The notes: generated from the letters alone by a model not told the origin. Positions 25,878 to 34,754 are shown, numbered from the stretch's first letter. The stretch: 36,779 nt of DNA from Candidatus Cloacimonadota bacterium (GCA_016838885.1 JAEKNW010000286.1:1-36779), one strand, 5' to 3'. Made by a program: numbers and translations.

Positions 25878-27765
25878 AATACTATTTATACTTTGCCTGT
25901 TGAATGTTAGTTTTTTGTTCTCAATTGAAAGGATTGAAACTGAAGAGATAATAAATAATGACAGAGATTATTCCCTGGCATATTATGAAGATGAAACTGC
26001 AATTTCTCATTGGTATGGATCTGAAACATGGGCTGTGAAGTTTGTAGCTGAAGACTTTATGGTTAATGCTACTTCTCTAACTATCAGTACTGTTAATCTC
26101 TTTTTCCCAACAATTCCTAGTTCTACTGTTAATATCAGAGGATTTACTTATACTGAAGATTCTCAGTATGACCCACTTTTCGGGGAGGAGGTAGCTGAGC
26201 TTAATGTACTGAATCACACAATTACTGAAGTAGGCTGGCATCAATTTACTCTTTCTATTCCCTACACAGCTGAAGGTTTGTGGGTAATTGTAGATAATCA
26301 AACAAACTTCTCTAACAACTTTATGGCTTCTGCCACAGGGAGTGGGAAGAATAGTTACTACAAAGTCAATAATGGATCTAGTGTATTTTTTTCTAACTTA
26401 TACGACATTAATGTTAGTCAGGAATTTCTATTTTCGATCGATGGTTACTTAAGCATTGATAATGATACTGATAGAGTTGTAATTAGAGATACAAGATTAG
26501 AATATAGCCATGAAGACTTATGGGAATACAAATATAATATTAGAAATTACTCTACGGAGTTAATCACTTCAGCCTTGTTAGAGATAGAGATACAACACCC
26601 TGACCCTGAAGTATATGATACAACATTTACATACATAACTTTAGATTTAGCTCCGCAGTCTGATATATCATCTGATGACCAAGAACCTCTTTATTTACCA
26701 TTGCCAATCATGGATTCTCAGTATCGAATTGCTACTAAATTAAAAAGAAGTATGGATAGTAATCATCTAAGTAGCAAAATAATCAGAGTATGTAATTTTC
26801 AAGCAGATTCTGATACTGCAATTATTATGAACTTTGTATCTGGAAACTATGATGTAACTGATATTATTTTAAATGTTCAAAGGAATATTGCTCAACCCAA
26901 TTGGCAAGTCATTAATTATGGAGTTGATGGTTCTGATCAGCTTTTCTATTCAGATTATGCTTATGATTATTATCATGATATAGGTGTCAATCTAATGCCA
27001 CTTACTTTAATAAATGGGACAAAGTATTTTAACAGTTATAATACCACCGCTATTGAAGATAATCTCCAGAATAATATCTATTATATACCAAAAGTGTTTG
27101 ATATTACTGAAGAGGGTTCTGAGCAAGATGGTTCAGCAATAACATACTATGCCTCATTTAATTATGGTAACAGATATGTGTTTAATAACTTCACTGATAA
27201 CTTAGCACTAGACGTTTTCATAACTCAAAAAACAAAACATTATTCTGAAACTGGAGATGAGTTTATTGTAAGTAAAATCGACAATGTAGATTACAACTTT
27301 GCTCGCTTAAGTGAAGATGGAGATGGTTTTTTCGAATTCACCTATGAATCAGATAATGTTGATAGTTTATTTACAACATCAAATGGTGAAAAGTATATAA
27401 ATGGGATAATCTATCGAGAAGATACAAATGAGATAATTAGCTATCATCGCTATTCCTTGCAAGATAATATTTTAGTGTCTAATCAAGATGAAGAAAATAA
27501 TCAAGTTGTTGACGCCTTTAATTTTACTCTTTATCCTAATCCGGTTAAGTCAGGTCAAACTTTGAATATATCTTCTACAGCGAAGATTAGTCCCCAATCC
27601 TATACTTTATATAATCTTCGCGGGCAGAAAGTAGATAAATTCGAGAATGATAATAATTCCATTAAAATACCAAAGAATATCTCAAGTGGGGTATATTTTC
27701 TGCGTCCATCACTAGCAAACAAGAAGCGTAGCCCTCTTGTTAAATTAATGATTATTAAGGAGTAA
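25855..27765 (+). CDS. Secreted protein with C-terminal sorting domain, unknown function
   Basis: A 636-residue protein with an N-terminal signal peptide (about 1-23, hydrophobic 'FILCLLNVSFLFS'). The body is beta-rich and aromatic, resembling extracellular beta-sandwich proteins; residues about 330-400 ('VQRNIAQPNWQVINYGVDG', 'VNLMPLTLINGTKYF') faintly recall thioredoxin-like modules of such proteins, but no Cys pair is present. The last 75 residues form a type-A sorting domain ('FNFTLYPNPVKSGQTLNIS', 'SYTLYNLRGQKVDKF', 'ISSGVYFLRP', ending MIIKE). The gene starts inside ribF (23-nt overlap) with AAGG upstream and is probably co-transcribed with it. I do not recognise a catalytic motif. Confidence 0.8.
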   Translation: MKLLRFYKILFILCLLNVSFLFSIERIETEEIINNDRDYSLAYYEDETAISHWYGSETWAVKFVAEDFMVNATSLTISTVNLFFPTIPSSTVNIRGFTYTEDSQYDPLFGEEVAELNVLNHTITEVGWHQFTLSIPYTAEGLWVIVDNQTNFSNNFMASATGSGKNSYYKVNNGSSVFFSNLYDINVSQEFLFSIDGYLSIDNDTDRVVIRDTRLEYSHEDLWEYKYNIRNYSTELITSALLEIEIQHPDPEVYDTTFTYITLDLAPQSDISSDDQEPLYLPLPIMDSQYRIATKLKRSMDSNHLSSKIIRVCNFQADSDTAIIMNFVSGNYDVTDIILNVQRNIAQPNWQVINYGVDGSDQLFYSDYAYDYYHDIGVNLMPLTLINGTKYFNSYNTTAIEDNLQNNIYYIPKVFDITEEGSEQDGSAITYYASFNYGNRYVFNNFTDNLALDVFITQKTKHYSETGDEFIVSKIDNVDYNFARLSEDGDGFFEFTYESDNVDSLFTTSNGEKYINGIIYREDTNEIISYHRYSLQDNILVSNQDEENNQVVDAFNFTLYPNPVKSGQTLNISSTAKISPQSYTLYNLRGQKVDKFENDNNSIKIPKNISSGVYFLRPSLANKKRSPLVKLMIIKE

Positions 27766-27771
27766 CACAAA

Positions 27772-28713
27772 ATGAAAAGAATAAATGTTAATGATTTAGC
27801 TAATTGTATTAATCAAGAGATTGATAGCTATTTTCTTGTAGTTGAAAAAGATTTGAGACAGGGAAATAAAGATTTCTTTTTAAGATTAAAGTTAGCTGAT
27901 AAAAGTGGATTTGTTGTAGCAAATATTTGGAAGAATGCTACTGTGAAATCTGATATGTTCGAAGTTGGTGATGTCCTTCAAATTAAGGGCATGGTGATTA
28001 AATATAATAAAAATATCCAAATAACAATCAATGATATTTATCCCTTAGAAGAAAAAGAGTATGATTTAGCTGAGTTGATACCAGCTTCCAAAAAAGATAT
28101 TACTGAGTTAACAGATAACTTTTTCGAATATGTTGATTCAATTCAAAACGAATATCTTTCTCAGTTATTAAAAGCCATCTTTGATAATAAACAGATTCTA
28201 AATCTCTTTATTAGTTCACCTGCAGCTAAAGGCTGGCATCATAATTATGCCGGTGGTCTATTAGAGCATACCTTAACAGTAACTAAAATTTGTGATTTTG
28301 CCTGTGCTTTATACCCGGTAGATCGCGATTTAACTATTACTGGTGCTATTTTGCATGACTTAGGAAAAATATATGAATATGATTCTGCTATTGGTATTGA
28401 TTTTTCGGATGAAGGGAGATTAATCGGTCATTTTGTTCTTGTCGATCAAATGATTACAGAACATGCCAGTAAGATAGACCTTTTTCCGAAAGAGCTTCTA
28501 ATGAAGCTTAGACACATGGTATTGGCTCATCATGGAGAGTATGATAAGGGCTCAGTGAGATTACCTCAAACTTTAGAGGCCCATCTCCTTCATCTTGCTG
28601 ATAATATGGATGCTCAAGTAACAGGAGTAAAACAAATTATTGAAGCAAGCTCGGATAATTCAAAGTGGTCTGAGTTTGATAAATTAAATCAAAAGTTCTA
28701 TTATAAAGGGTAA
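27772..28713 (+). CDS. YhaM-like OB-fold/HD-domain 3'-5' exoribonuclease
   Basis: A 313-residue protein. An OB-fold (about 15-95; 'YFLVVEKDLRQGNKDFFLRLKLADKSG', 'VLQIKGMVIKYNKNIQITI') is followed by an HD domain (about 150-285) with 'WHHNYAGGLLEHT' (His166), 'AILHDLGKI' (His195-Asp196), 'HHGEYDKG' and 'HLADNMDAQ' (Asp277). This order is that of YhaM/CbfA-type RNases that trim RNA 3' ends. AAGGAG precedes the ATG, 6 nt after the secreted-protein gene. Confidence 0.88.
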   Translation: MKRINVNDLANCINQEIDSYFLVVEKDLRQGNKDFFLRLKLADKSGFVVANIWKNATVKSDMFEVGDVLQIKGMVIKYNKNIQITINDIYPLEEKEYDLAELIPASKKDITELTDNFFEYVDSIQNEYLSQLLKAIFDNKQILNLFISSPAAKGWHHNYAGGLLEHTLTVTKICDFACALYPVDRDLTITGAILHDLGKIYEYDSAIGIDFSDEGRLIGHFVLVDQMITEHASKIDLFPKELLMKLRHMVLAHHGEYDKGSVRLPQTLEAHLLHLADNMDAQVTGVKQIIEASSDNSKWSEFDKLNQKFYYKG

Positions 28714-28716
28714 TAT

Positions 28717-29502
28717 ATGCTAAGGACATCTGTATTGTCTAGTGGAAGTAAAGGTAATGCTAATCTTATTTTTACTGATGACACTTATTTATTATTAGAT
28801 GCTGGGTTATCAGCCAAAAAATTATACAGTGCTATGGAAGCGATTGAAGTTGATCCCACTAAATTGAATGGGGTAATTATCTCGCATGAACATAGTGATC
28901 ATGTTAATGGTGCAGGTATTCTTAGTAGAAAACTGAATATCCCTCTATATTTTTCCCAAGAAACCTATTCACGTTGTTGTAGTAAAATCGGAAATCTTAA
29001 CCGCGAACCTGTCTTTTTTAAGGTTGGAGATGATTTCTTGATTCGTGATATTTTAGTAACTTCTTTTACTTCATCTCATGATGCAATTGACAGTAGTAAT
29101 TTTCTATTTGAGCAGGTAAATAATCCTAATCAAAAACTAGCAATTGCAACTGATTTAGGATTTGCTACTAAGCTATTGATCGAAAAGATTAAAGAAGCCA
29201 CAACCCTAATTATTGAAAGTAATCACGATGAGGTTGTTCTACTTACCGGATCTTATCCTTGGGAGCTAAAGCAACGTGTCAAGAGCACAAGAGGTCATCT
29301 ATCCAATAAGCAAGCTGTAGGAGTAGTTAGCCAAATTATCCACAATAGACTGGCTAATCTAATTTTAGCCCACTTATCAGAAATTAATAATACTCCTGAA
29401 TTAGCACTAAAAGAGATGACTAATTACCTCAATGAAATCAAATCAGAAGTCAAATTATTCGTAGCAAATCAACATAAGCCGACCCCGATTATTAAAGTAT
29501 AG
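28717..29502 (+). CDS. MBL-fold metallohydrolase (WalJ/YycJ-like)
   Basis: A 261-residue metallo-beta-lactamase-fold protein with the YycJ/WalJ opening 'SVLSSGSKGNANLIFTDDTYLLLDAGLSAKKL', the metal-binding 'SHEHSDHVNG' (57-62), 'IATDLGF' and 'ESNHDEVVL', and a late 'ILAHLSEINNTPELA'. Members have been linked to DNA 5' exonuclease activity and cell-wall control in Firmicutes; the role here is not shown by the sequence. It lies 3 nt after the YhaM-like gene and 8 nt before miaB. Confidence 0.88.
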   Translation: MLRTSVLSSGSKGNANLIFTDDTYLLLDAGLSAKKLYSAMEAIEVDPTKLNGVIISHEHSDHVNGAGILSRKLNIPLYFSQETYSRCCSKIGNLNREPVFFKVGDDFLIRDILVTSFTSSHDAIDSSNFLFEQVNNPNQKLAIATDLGFATKLLIEKIKEATTLIIESNHDEVVLLTGSYPWELKQRVKSTRGHLSNKQAVGVVSQIIHNRLANLILAHLSEINNTPELALKEMTNYLNEIKSEVKLFVANQHKPTPIIKV

Positions 29503-29510
29503 AGGATTTA

Positions 29511-30806
29511 ATGAGATTTTATATAGAAACTTATGGCTGTCAAATGAATATTGCTGACAGTGAACTGGTTACAACCATTTTAACAAATAGTGGCTACCAA
29601 GAAGCTGCAAGCATAGATGAAGCTGATATTATCATTTTTAATACTTGCTCTGTTAGGCAACACGCAGAGGAAAGAGTTTTAGGAAGAATCGCCAATGAAA
29701 AGTCTAGAAAAAGGACAAACCCAGGTCTTCGAATAGGAGTTATTGGTTGTATGGCTCAAAGGCTTCAAGATGAATTAATGGAGATTCAAGATGGAATAGA
29801 CTTTGTAGTAGGGGTTGATCAATATAGTGAAATCCCTTATATCTTAAGCTCTGCTTCTGAAAATATTAGTGCGAAATTTAACCAAAATGAGATTTATAAT
29901 GATATCTACCCAACCCGTCAAGGCAAGCTCAATGCTTTTGTTACTATTATGCGTGGTTGCAATAATTACTGTTCATATTGTATAGTCCCTTATACTAGAG
30001 GAAGAGAGAGGTCTAGACCAATTTCTGATATTCTCACAGAGGTCAAACAAGCCGGTGATAATGGTTATCCTGATATCACTCTATTGGGACAAAATGTTAA
30101 TTCTTATGATTATCAAGGCATTAAGTTTCCTGATTTAATCAGAGAGATTAATAAAATAGATTCAATTAGAAGAATACGCTTTGTAACTTCACATCCCAAA
30201 GATCTCTCAGATGATTTAATTATTGCTATGAAAGAGTCTGACAAAGTATGTCATAATATCCATTTTGCTATGCAGAGTGGTAATAGTGAAATTCTAAAGA
30301 GAATGAATCGTGGTTACACAGCTGATCATTTTTATGGTAGAATCTTGAAGTTACGTGAAGTGATGCCTGATATTGCTATCACAACAGATGTTATAGCCGG
30401 ATTCCCGGGAGAGACCGAAGAACAGTTTATGGATACATATAACTTAATGCAAAAAATTGAGTTTGATTACGCTTTTATGTATAAATATTCCCCGCGTCAA
30501 GGAACAAAAGCAGCAGAATTCACAGATCAAGTCCCTGAAGCAATCAGGCTCGAACGATTACAGAGATTAATCACATTGCAAAGAGAAATTACCTTGCAAA
30601 AATATCAAAATATGATTGGAAGAATAGTTGAAGTCTTCGTGGAAAACATTTCAAAAAAATCTATTGAAGAAGTATCAGGGAAAACTGATGACTTTAAAAT
30701 CTGCGTCTTTCCTGGAACAAAAGAATTAATAGGAAAATTTGTTAAAGTTAAAATAACAGATGCTACTGCAGGAACCTTAATCGGAGTACACTATGAGCAA
30801 GATTGA
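29511..30806 (+). CDS. miaB: tRNA-2-methylthio-N6-isopentenyladenosine synthase MiaB
   Basis: A 431-residue radical-SAM methylthiotransferase that adds ms2 to i6A37 of tRNAs. The N-terminal domain has the auxiliary-cluster cysteines Cys10 ('ETYGCQMN'), Cys46 ('NTCSVR') and Cys80 ('GCMAQR'); the radical-SAM CxxxCxxC is Cys150/154/157 ('RGCNNYCSYCIVPYTRG'). The C-terminal TRAM domain is at about 365-430. 'ETYGCQMNIADSE' and 'NTCSVRQHAEER' distinguish MiaB from RimO and MtaB. AGAGGA precedes the ATG. It overlaps the next gene by 14 nt. No miaA is in the window. Confidence 0.96.
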   Translation: MRFYIETYGCQMNIADSELVTTILTNSGYQEAASIDEADIIIFNTCSVRQHAEERVLGRIANEKSRKRTNPGLRIGVIGCMAQRLQDELMEIQDGIDFVVGVDQYSEIPYILSSASENISAKFNQNEIYNDIYPTRQGKLNAFVTIMRGCNNYCSYCIVPYTRGRERSRPISDILTEVKQAGDNGYPDITLLGQNVNSYDYQGIKFPDLIREINKIDSIRRIRFVTSHPKDLSDDLIIAMKESDKVCHNIHFAMQSGNSEILKRMNRGYTADHFYGRILKLREVMPDIAITTDVIAGFPGETEEQFMDTYNLMQKIEFDYAFMYKYSPRQGTKAAEFTDQVPEAIRLERLQRLITLQREITLQKYQNMIGRIVEVFVENISKKSIEEVSGKTDDFKICVFPGTKELIGKFVKVKITDATAGTLIGVHYEQD

Positions 30807-31389
30807 TATGTCCGAAGTTTTAGCCAATGATCATCCAAAAAAAACTAAAAAGAGAAAGCGATTTGTTTCAAAAAACACTCTTATTCTATTCGCCCTTATC
30901 TTCTTTGTGTTTGGCACAACAATCATTATTATTGTTAATAATCTTGTTGACCTTCCCTTTAAAGCAGGTAATAGAAATACAGGAAATGTTGCTCAAGATT
31001 CTGTGAATATAAAGGAAGAAAAAATTGATTATGTTCAAAGATCATTTCTTCTTATTCTGCCTAACTCCTTTTGGGATCATGAAAATTTTACTGATATTGA
31101 CTACAGTAACAGAACAATAGGTTTAGCTGTGAACAATGTCATGGGTTTTGATAAAAATCAAACTTGGAATTACTATATTGCTGACGATGAAGTCTCAGAA
31201 ATAGTCTCTGTAGTAGGAAAGATTACTCTTGATAATGTCAAATATGAAGCCAATATTCAATTCAATATTGTTAATAACTTTATCTATTTTTATGATTTAA
31301 GCCTTAAAGAAGAGCTTAGAAGAGCTAAATATTTGCCTGCTAATCCACGCCAAAAAATTATGCTGATTCAAAAGATGTATCGAGGGTAA
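30793..31389 (+). CDS. Single-pass membrane protein of unknown function
   Basis: A 198-residue protein. A basic, charged N-terminus (about 1-28, 'KKTKKRKRF') precedes one transmembrane helix (about 29-50, 'TLILFALIFFVFGTTIIIIV'), so residues 51-198 probably face the periplasm. The soluble part has 'RSFLLILPNSFWDHENFTDIDYSNRTIGLAV' and several beta-strand-like segments. No family is recognised. The start lies inside miaB (14-nt overlap), so it is likely co-translated; a palindrome cluster follows its stop. Confidence 0.72.
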   Translation: MSKIDMSEVLANDHPKKTKKRKRFVSKNTLILFALIFFVFGTTIIIIVNNLVDLPFKAGNRNTGNVAQDSVNIKEEKIDYVQRSFLLILPNSFWDHENFTDIDYSNRTIGLAVNNVMGFDKNQTWNYYIADDEVSEIVSVVGKITLDNVKYEANIQFNIVNNFIYFYDLSLKEELRRAKYLPANPRQKIMLIQKMYRG

Positions 31390-31474
31390 ATCCCCTCTTA
31401 ATCCTCAAGGGATGCTGAAGAGGTGGTTACTATCCCCCTTTGTGAGGGGACGCAAGGGGTGTTGCAAAACCCCC
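31390..31474. repeat. G/C-run palindrome cluster (REP-like) upstream of era
   Basis: In the 110-nt gap before era, alternating C and G runs can pair: CCCCTT (31435-31440) with AAGGGG (31454-31459), or CCCC with GGGG at 31446-31449, and GGGGTGTT (31456-31463) with AAAACCCC (31466-31473) with one mismatch. The alternative pairings are mutually exclusive. The last hairpin is followed by an A run, so on the plus strand it lacks a terminator U tract. The composition is unlike the A/T-rich gaps elsewhere in the window. Confidence 0.5.
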
Positions 31475-31499
31475 AAAAAAACTTAAAAAATGAGGAAAA

Positions 31500-32390
31500 A
31501 TGATAGATTTAGACAAATACAAATGCGGATTTGTTGCCATAATAGGCAAGCCTAATGTTGGTAAATCAACATTAATGAACCACTTAATTGGGACTAAACT
31601 CTCAATAATCTCTTCTAAGCCACAAACTACACGTCAGAGCCTTAAAGGTTTTTATTCAGATGAGCAAAAACAGATAATCTTTGTTGATACACCCGGCTTT
31701 TTAAAACCTCGTTACGAACTCCATAATCGAATGTTAGATATAATCAAAAGCTCACTTAAAGATTCAGATTTGATTGTCTTTATCACAGACGCTAATCACT
31801 TTCCTACAGATTATGATAAAGAGTTATTAGCTGAACTAAAACCTCTGAGAACTCCCAAAATTGCCCTGCTTAATAAGATTGATTTAGTAACCGATGAAGT
31901 TATAGAAGAGAAATTAACTATGCTCAGAGCAATTTTTGATCGTGCTGAGGGGATATCTGCCCTAAAGGGAGATAAAACAGGGGAATTACTCAATATCTTT
32001 GCCGATATGCTTCCTTATTCTCCTCCTCTATATGACCCGGAAAACCTGTCAGATTTACCCATGCGTTTCTTTGCTCAAGAGATTATCAGAGAAAAAATAT
32101 TTCTTAATTATGGTGATGAGATACCATATTCTACTGCAGCTCTTATTGAAAGTTATATTGAAGAAGAAGAAAGAGTTACTATCTCAGCTACTATCTGGAT
32201 TGAACGAAGCTCTCAGAAACCAATTGTTATCGGAAAAGGTGGTGCTTCTATCAAAAAGGTTAGATTAGATGCTCAACGTGATTTGAGAAACTTCATTGGC
32301 AAAGCTGTTACTATTGAACTCTTTGTGAAAATCAAAAAGAATTGGCGTAAGAACAATACTTCATTGAACGAGTTAGGCTTTAGGAGATAA
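31500..32390 (+). CDS. era: GTPase Era
   Basis: A 296-residue GTPase that binds 16S rRNA near its 3' end and checks 30S assembly. The G domain has GKPNVGKS (16-23), the 'TTRQS' switch region, DTPG (63-66), NKID (125-128) and 'SALKGD'. The C-terminal KH domain (about 200-296) has 'PIVIGKGGASIKKVRLDAQRDL'. GAGGA precedes the ATG. It is the last plus-strand gene and converges with uvrB across 48 nt. Together with rimP and rbfA it forms the 30S assembly set of this window. Confidence 0.97.
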   Translation: MIDLDKYKCGFVAIIGKPNVGKSTLMNHLIGTKLSIISSKPQTTRQSLKGFYSDEQKQIIFVDTPGFLKPRYELHNRMLDIIKSSLKDSDLIVFITDANHFPTDYDKELLAELKPLRTPKIALLNKIDLVTDEVIEEKLTMLRAIFDRAEGISALKGDKTGELLNIFADMLPYSPPLYDPENLSDLPMRFFAQEIIREKIFLNYGDEIPYSTAALIESYIEEEERVTISATIWIERSSQKPIVIGKGGASIKKVRLDAQRDLRNFIGKAVTIELFVKIKKNWRKNNTSLNELGFRR

Positions 32391-32400
32391 GTTTTCTTAA

Positions 32401-32442
32401 CCTCAACCTCAACCTTGACCTTGACCTTGACCTTAACCTTAA
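32401..32442. repeat. Hexanucleotide tandem array between era and uvrB
   Basis: Seven uninterrupted 6-nt units: CCTCAA twice, CCTTGA three times, CCTTAA twice. The last unit (32437-32442) contains the uvrB stop codon (minus-strand TAA at 32439-32441). The array fills most of the gap between the convergent genes, where one would expect a bidirectional terminator; I see no strong hairpin there. Confidence 0.9.
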
Positions 32443-34442
32443 ATCGACTCTAACTCGATTATCCTATCCCTTAAATTGGCAGCTTTCTCAAAATCTAGTT
32501 CAGATGCTGCCTCTTTCATCTCTTTCTTCAACAGATTTATGATTTTCTCTTTACTGTCTAAATCCAAATATTCCATAAAATCTTCTTTACTAGGCTTGGC
32601 ATTTTTCCCTTTCTTCCCTTTGGAGCTATACCCCTCATAACCTTCCGCTACAGCTGTTGATTCCATAATCTCTTCAATACTCTTATAGATTGTAGTAGGA
32701 GTGATATTATTTCTTTCATTGAATTCTAACTGCTTTTCTCTTCTTCTATTAGTTTCATCTACTGTACTCTTGATAGCAGCTGTAATATTATCAGCATAGA
32801 AAATAACCTTTCCATCAACATTACGTGCAGCTCTCCCCGAAGTCTGAATCAAAGCTCTTGCTGAACGTAAGAAGCCAACTTTATCTGCATCTAACACAGC
32901 CACCAAAGCAACTTCCGGCATGTCTATACCTTCTCTAAGAAGATTTACTCCAACCAATACATCAATTTCCCCAAGTCTAAGCTTTCTAATAACTTTGGTT
33001 CGCTCTATCGAATCTAAGCTACTATGTAAATAATCTGATTTTATTCCGGCATTCTTGAGATAAGTTGATAAGTCTTCAGTCATCTTCTTAGTCAAAGTAG
33101 TTACCAATACCCTTTGATTCTTTTTGGTATGAATTCTAATTTCATTAAGTAAATCATCCACTTGGCTTCCTACAGGTCTGATCATTATATAAGGATCAAC
33201 TAAACCGGTTGGTCTGATAACTTGCTCAACCACTTCACCATAAGTCTTATCTAACTCATAATCAGCCGGAGTCGCAGACATGAAAATCACGTTCTTGTGA
33301 TGCTTTTCAAATTCCTCAAACTTTAGCGGCCTGTTATCATAAGCTGAAGGTAACCTGAATCCATATTCGACTAAGTTCTTCTTTCTCGAGAAATCACCGG
33401 CATACATAGCTTTGGTTTGAGGTATAGTAGCATGAGATTCATCAATAACTAAGAGATAGTCATCAGGAAAATAATCTAATAAACAGAAGGGAGCTTGCCC
33501 GGGCATTGCTCCTGTCATGTGCCTTGAATAGTTCTCTATCCCTGAACAATGTCCTAATTCTTGAATCATCTCTAAATCAAACTCTGTTCTTTGCTTAATT
33601 CTCTGAGCTTCTACATATCTTTCATTAGCTAAAAAGAACTCGTGTTGAACTTCTAACTCTTCCCTGATGGAAACAGTTGCTCGTTTTAATCGCTCTTCTG
33701 ACATCACAAAGTGATTGGCAGGATAGATCGCATAAGCATCATGATTAGATATAATCTTGTTGTCTATAGGATTTAGTTTTTTAATAGCTGTGATCTCATC
33801 TCCAAAGAATTCAACTCTGACGCAAGTATCTAAGTAAGCAGGGAAAACATCGACAGTATCTCCCTTAACCCGAAAATTACCCCGCTGGAAAGCTATGTCA
33901 TTTCTACCATAATGAGCATTAACTAACTTAGCTAAAAAATCATTTCTCTCAATCTCTTCACCAACTTCTATCCTAACCAAGGCCTTACGATAATCTTCCG
34001 GAACTCCTAATCCATAAATACAAGAAACACTAGCCACAACAATAGTATCTTTTCTTTCCATCAAAGACATGGTTGCCTTCAATCTAAGCCTGTCAATCTG
34101 ATCATTAATACTGGAATCCTTTTCAATGAAGATATCTCTTCCGGGAATATATGCTTCAGGCTGATAATAATCATAATAACTTATGAAATACTCTACAGCA
34201 TTATTGGGAAAAAATTGCTTCAATTCACCATAAAGCTGAGCTGCTAAAGTCTTATTATGTGATAAAACTAAAGTTGCTTTCCCTAATCTTGCTATAGTAT
34301 TGGCAATAGTGAAAGTTTTACCAGATCCTGTTACACCTAACAAAACTTGATATTGCTTACCGGATTCAACTCCCGCTACAAGCTGTTCTATCGCTTCAGG
34401 CTGATCTCCTTGAGGTTGATATTTAGATACTAATTCAAACAT
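32439..34442 (-). CDS. uvrB: Excinuclease ABC subunit B
   Basis: A 667-residue helicase-like subunit of nucleotide excision repair. The Walker A motif is 'LLGVTGSGKTF' (36-43), the beta-hairpin region contains 'YYDYYQPEAYIP' (about 92-103), the DEAD-box-like motif is 'LLVIDESHATIPQ' and motif VI is 'QTSGRAARN'. A C-terminal UVR domain ('LKKEMKEAASELDFEKAANLRDRI') contacts UvrC. The length is normal. AGGGGA precedes the ATG, and a good promoter with a palindromic spacer lies just upstream. uvrA and uvrC are not in the window. Confidence 0.97.
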   Translation of the reverse strand: MFELVSKYQPQGDQPEAIEQLVAGVESGKQYQVLLGVTGSGKTFTIANTIARLGKATLVLSHNKTLAAQLYGELKQFFPNNAVEYFISYYDYYQPEAYIPGRDIFIEKDSSINDQIDRLRLKATMSLMERKDTIVVASVSCIYGLGVPEDYRKALVRIEVGEEIERNDFLAKLVNAHYGRNDIAFQRGNFRVKGDTVDVFPAYLDTCVRVEFFGDEITAIKKLNPIDNKIISNHDAYAIYPANHFVMSEERLKRATVSIREELEVQHEFFLANERYVEAQRIKQRTEFDLEMIQELGHCSGIENYSRHMTGAMPGQAPFCLLDYFPDDYLLVIDESHATIPQTKAMYAGDFSRKKNLVEYGFRLPSAYDNRPLKFEEFEKHHKNVIFMSATPADYELDKTYGEVVEQVIRPTGLVDPYIMIRPVGSQVDDLLNEIRIHTKKNQRVLVTTLTKKMTEDLSTYLKNAGIKSDYLHSSLDSIERTKVIRKLRLGEIDVLVGVNLLREGIDMPEVALVAVLDADKVGFLRSARALIQTSGRAARNVDGKVIFYADNITAAIKSTVDETNRRREKQLEFNERNNITPTTIYKSIEEIMESTAVAEGYEGYSSKGKKGKNAKPSKEDFMEYLDLDSKEKIINLLKKEMKEAASELDFEKAANLRDRIIELESI

Positions 34443-34470
34443 GGCTTCCCCTAATCATGATTTTTGTGCT

Positions 34471-34498
34471 ATTATATTAAGTTTTACTTAATTGGCAA
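34471..34498 (-). promoter_or_regulatory. uvrB promoter with palindromic spacer
   Basis: On the minus strand, TTGCCA (34493-34498), a 16-nt spacer and TATAAT (34471-34476) lie about 30 nt before the uvrB ATG: a near-consensus sigma-70-type promoter. A perfect palindrome, ATTAAGT / AAA / ACTTAAT (34476-34492), fills the spacer exactly, the usual place for a repressor operator. An SOS repressor site is possible but unproven. Confidence 0.65.
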
Positions 34499-34575
34499 GA
34501 AATATTTTCTTGAATAATAAGAGTATATATAAGAGGTTTATTTATCTCAAAAAATCTACCTCGATTTGCTGGCCT

Positions 34576-34629
34576 TTCATTAGTATATAGGGTCCACTTT
34601 TTCAAATTTGTCCCGGTTTTTGAAAAAAA
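34576..34629 (-). repeat. 54-nt dispersed element, copy 2
   Basis: This is an exact reverse-complement match of 4868-4921 over 54 nt, about 80 nt upstream of the uvrB promoter and in the same orientation relative to uvrB as copy 1 is to the NTF2-like gene. The sequence outside the element differs after GG on one side. The remainder of 34443-34808 holds the uvrB promoter and a terminator; no convincing gene is seen. Confidence 0.85.
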
Positions 34630-34728
34630 GTTTAAAAAATACCGAACGGTATGTTTACAAGTTACATCTATTTGATTAATATTTAGGTTAATAAATAACA
34701 TCAATAAAATTTATATCATATTTGAGAA

Positions 34729-34754
34729 ACAAGCCCGGAACTTGCCGGGCTTGT
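34729..34754 (-). terminator. Hairpin terminator downstream of the 438-residue secreted-protein gene
   Basis: A perfect 10-bp stem, ACAAGCCCGG with CCGGGCTTGT, and a 6-nt loop lie 55 nt after the stop of the gene ending at 34809. On the minus strand the stem is followed by TTTCTC, a weak U tract. It is the strongest simple hairpin in the window. Confidence 0.7.

Noticed and set aside
4868-34629. The two 54-nt copies as ends of one composite transposon
   Set aside because: The 29-kb interval carries ordinary housekeeping genes (rimP to era) with no transposase or recombinase.
34477-34704. 75-residue minus-strand open frame covering the 54-nt element
   Set aside because: It overlaps the uvrB promoter and the dispersed element, has no clear ribosome site, and has low-complexity composition.
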